Shown here: one piece after another, positions 7,101 to 8,264 of the stretch
Numbering within the stretch: position 1 is the first letter of the stretch
Layout of the letters: each line of letters opens with the position of its first letter
The notes under the pieces: model-generated
What the model was told of the DNA's origin: nothing
The model's input: the letters and a program-made list of their open reading frames with translations, nothing else
The model's database searches: none
DNA from: Bacteroidales bacterium UBA2559
GTDB lineage: Bacteria; Bacteroidota; Bacteroidia; Bacteroidales; Bacteroidaceae
Reading direction: 5' to 3'
Assembly: GCA_002340405.1 (NCBI GenBank)
Contig: DDLZ01000106.1
Span: 470-8,733, forward strand
Length of the DNA stretch: 8,264 nucleotides
Position numbers and translations under genes: made by a program

Positions 7101-7126
7101 CAGATGTATTTTGTAACAACTAAAGA

Positions 7127-7819
7127 ATGAGTATCAACAATGAAATACAGAATTTTGCACTGGAGAGGTCAGTGTTTTCGCGTGCGGAATTGTTGGAGAA
7201 TTTTTCCGATTTTGACGAAAAAACACTATCTCAGCAGCTCTATAGGCTTGTGAAATCCAAAAATCTGGAACGTGTCGGGCGAGGTGTTTATCGCTTGACG
7301 GCTTCGATATTTCCCGTTTCAGATGAGATGCGGCAACTTAACAATATGCTGAAAAAACAGTTCCCATTTGCTGTTTTTTGTCTGTGGAACAGCGAAGCAC
7401 TCATGCCTTTTATGCATCATATACCTGACCTTGATTATATTTATATTGACGTGGAGCGTGAAGCAGCGGAGTCTGTTTTTAATTTCTTGAAAGGCAAGCA
7501 CCGAAAATTTGTTTTTTTTCGTCCGGACAAGGAAGAATATCAACGTTACGTCGCAGGGAGTTCTGCTATAATCATTAGAATACTGGTATCGGAGGCGCCA
7601 TTACAAAATGTTGGAAACATCTTGATTCCGACTATTGAGAAGATGCTGGTTGATATTGCCGGCGATGTGGAATTTGATTTTCTACAGGGTGCTGAAATTT
7701 CGTATTTCTACCGTAATGTGTTGGACAGACATAAGATCAACAAGAGAAAATTAATTCGCTATGCGACCCGCAGGGGGCGTAGCGAGCAAGTCAAACAGCT
7801 TTACAATAATGCACTATGA
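7127..7819 (+). CDS. AbiEi-like winged-helix antitoxin of a type IV toxin-antitoxin pair
   Basis: This 230-residue protein probably neutralises the nucleotidyltransferase encoded next to it and represses the shared promoter. Residues 16-58 form a winged helix-turn-helix: VFSRAELLENFSDFDEKTL, then LYRLVKSKNLERVGRGVYRL with the wing near 47-57. This resembles the N-terminal domain of AbiEi-type antitoxins. The rest is less typical. It contains PTIEKMLVDI at 168-177, similar in position and character to the conserved P-x-x-E-K-x-L-x-D segment of AbiEi relatives. A basic tail (204-222, INKRKLIRYATRRGR) follows. I believe it belongs to one of the DUF families paired with AbiEii in Bacteroidota (possibly DUF6577), but I cannot confirm the number. 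It has no signal peptide. It overlaps the toxin gene by four bases (ATGA), so the two are translationally coupled. The identity rests mostly on the partner and the wHTH. Confidence 0.75.
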   Translation: MSINNEIQNFALERSVFSRAELLENFSDFDEKTLSQQLYRLVKSKNLERVGRGVYRLTASIFPVSDEMRQLNNMLKKQFPFAVFCLWNSEALMPFMHHIPDLDYIYIDVEREAAESVFNFLKGKHRKFVFFRPDKEEYQRYVAGSSAIIIRILVSEAPLQNVGNILIPTIEKMLVDIAGDVEFDFLQGAEISYFYRNVLDRHKINKRKLIRYATRRGRSEQVKQLYNNAL

Positions 7820-8264
7820 TACTTCCGGAAAGCCGTTCCATGCAATGGTTGCAACAGATTGCCGATGAAAACCATTTCCAAAATATCACAATGTTGGAAA
7901 AAACTGTTCGGGCATTATCCTTATTGGAAGCCCTGGCGTTGTCGGGATGTCCGTTTGTTTTTAAAGGAGGAACTGCGTTGATGTTACATTTGGATAGTTC
8001 AAAACGTCTATCTGTTGACATTGATATAATATGTCCGCCTAAAACGGATATTGAGAAATATTTAGGTCAAAATGTTGAGCAATACGGGTTTAATAAAGTT
8101 CAACTTGTAAATCGTAAAACGACAAATGTCGTTCCAAAAAGCCATGCAAAATTTTACTATCAGGTAACTTACAATACGAACAATGCTAACGATTGTATTT
8201 TACTTGACGTGCTGTTTGAGGACAACTACTATAACGACTTGGTGTCATTACCTATCAAAAATAT
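7816..8264 (+). CDS. AbiEii/AbiGii-like nucleotidyltransferase toxin (3' partial)
   Basis: The reading frame stays open to the right edge, giving 149 codons and no stop. Residues 48-55 read VFKGGTAL and are followed by a LHLD segment, R64-L-S-V-D68-I-D70, and D131 within ILLDVLFED. This is the pattern of the AbiEii/AbiGii minimal nucleotidyltransferases: a GG[TS] turn, a D-x-D metal-binding pair and a third acidic residue on a later strand. Family members transfer nucleotides to RNA (shown for some, such as tRNA acceptor ends) or bind GTP, halting growth, and can protect against phages. All three expected acidic residues are present, so the visible half looks active. The C-terminal part, with the conserved lysine region, lies outside the window. 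The start at 7816 gives the ATGA overlap typical of such pairs; Met9 at 7840 is an alternative. The second half of the visible part is much more AT-rich than the upstream genes. Confidence 0.87.
   Translation, partial: MILPESRSMQWLQQIADENHFQNITMLEKTVRALSLLEALALSGCPFVFKGGTALMLHLDSSKRLSVDIDIICPPKTDIEKYLGQNVEQYGFNKVQLVNRKTTNVVPKSHAKFYYQVTYNTNNANDCILLDVLFEDNYYNDLVSLPIKN

Noticed and set aside
7107..7113. TATTTTG as a second promoter element for the antitoxin gene
   Set aside because: It is one base short of the TAnnTTTG pattern and only 13 bp from the start codon, whereas 7093-7100 matches exactly.
7791..8021. A minus-strand reading frame opposite the toxin start
   Set aside because: It runs against the AbiEii frame with its GGTAL and DxD motifs; the antisense product has no recognisable features.

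Overview
The window looks like the chromosome of a member of the Bacteroidota, most likely order Bacteroidales. The evidence is the set of protein families (a Bacteroidales-type outer-membrane barrel, a TPR protein, a lipoprotein-like LptC, a CNNM/CBS/CorC-HlyC protein and a 714-residue SurA/PpiD-like foldase), A-rich start regions without clear Shine-Dalgarno sequences, and promoter-like sequences matching the Bacteroides TTTG / TAnnTTTG consensus. All genes lie on the plus strand. I do not assign a genus.

Positions 1-4709 read as one tightly packed cluster: the 3' end of coaX (type III pantothenate kinase), an outer-membrane beta-barrel protein, a secreted TPR protein, lptC and a CNNM-type membrane protein. 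coaX overlaps the barrel gene by 14 bp, the TPR stop abuts the lptC start, and lptC overlaps the next gene by 1 bp. The only real gap is 75 bp (1411-1485), in which I see nothing but an 8-bp palindrome. A promoter match with both elements (TTTG-N19-TATTTTTG, 69-99) lies inside coaX and could start a separate transcript for the envelope genes.

The 164-bp gap at 4710-4873 is dense in signals: an interrupted palindrome, a compact rho-independent terminator, a -7 promoter element beginning two bases after the terminator's T-run, and a hairpin near the predicted 5' end of the next mRNA. It separates the first cluster from a monocistronic-looking periplasmic foldase gene (4874-7018). LptC (LPS export), the foldase (probably outer-membrane protein folding) and the barrel protein share an envelope-biogenesis theme.

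From about 7019 the character changes. A tandem 8-bp repeat follows the foldase stop, then a perfect 8-bp-arm palindrome next to a TATATTTG promoter element. Next come two genes overlapping by ATGA: a winged-helix AbiEi-like antitoxin of divergent type, and the first 149 codons of an AbiEii/AbiGii-like nucleotidyltransferase toxin that runs off the window. This is a probable type IV toxin-antitoxin or phage-defence module next to a core envelope locus, and the toxin gene becomes markedly AT-rich. It is the most interesting part of the window. There is no gene-free stretch above 300 bp, and I found no tRNA, rRNA, CRISPR array or insertion sequence.
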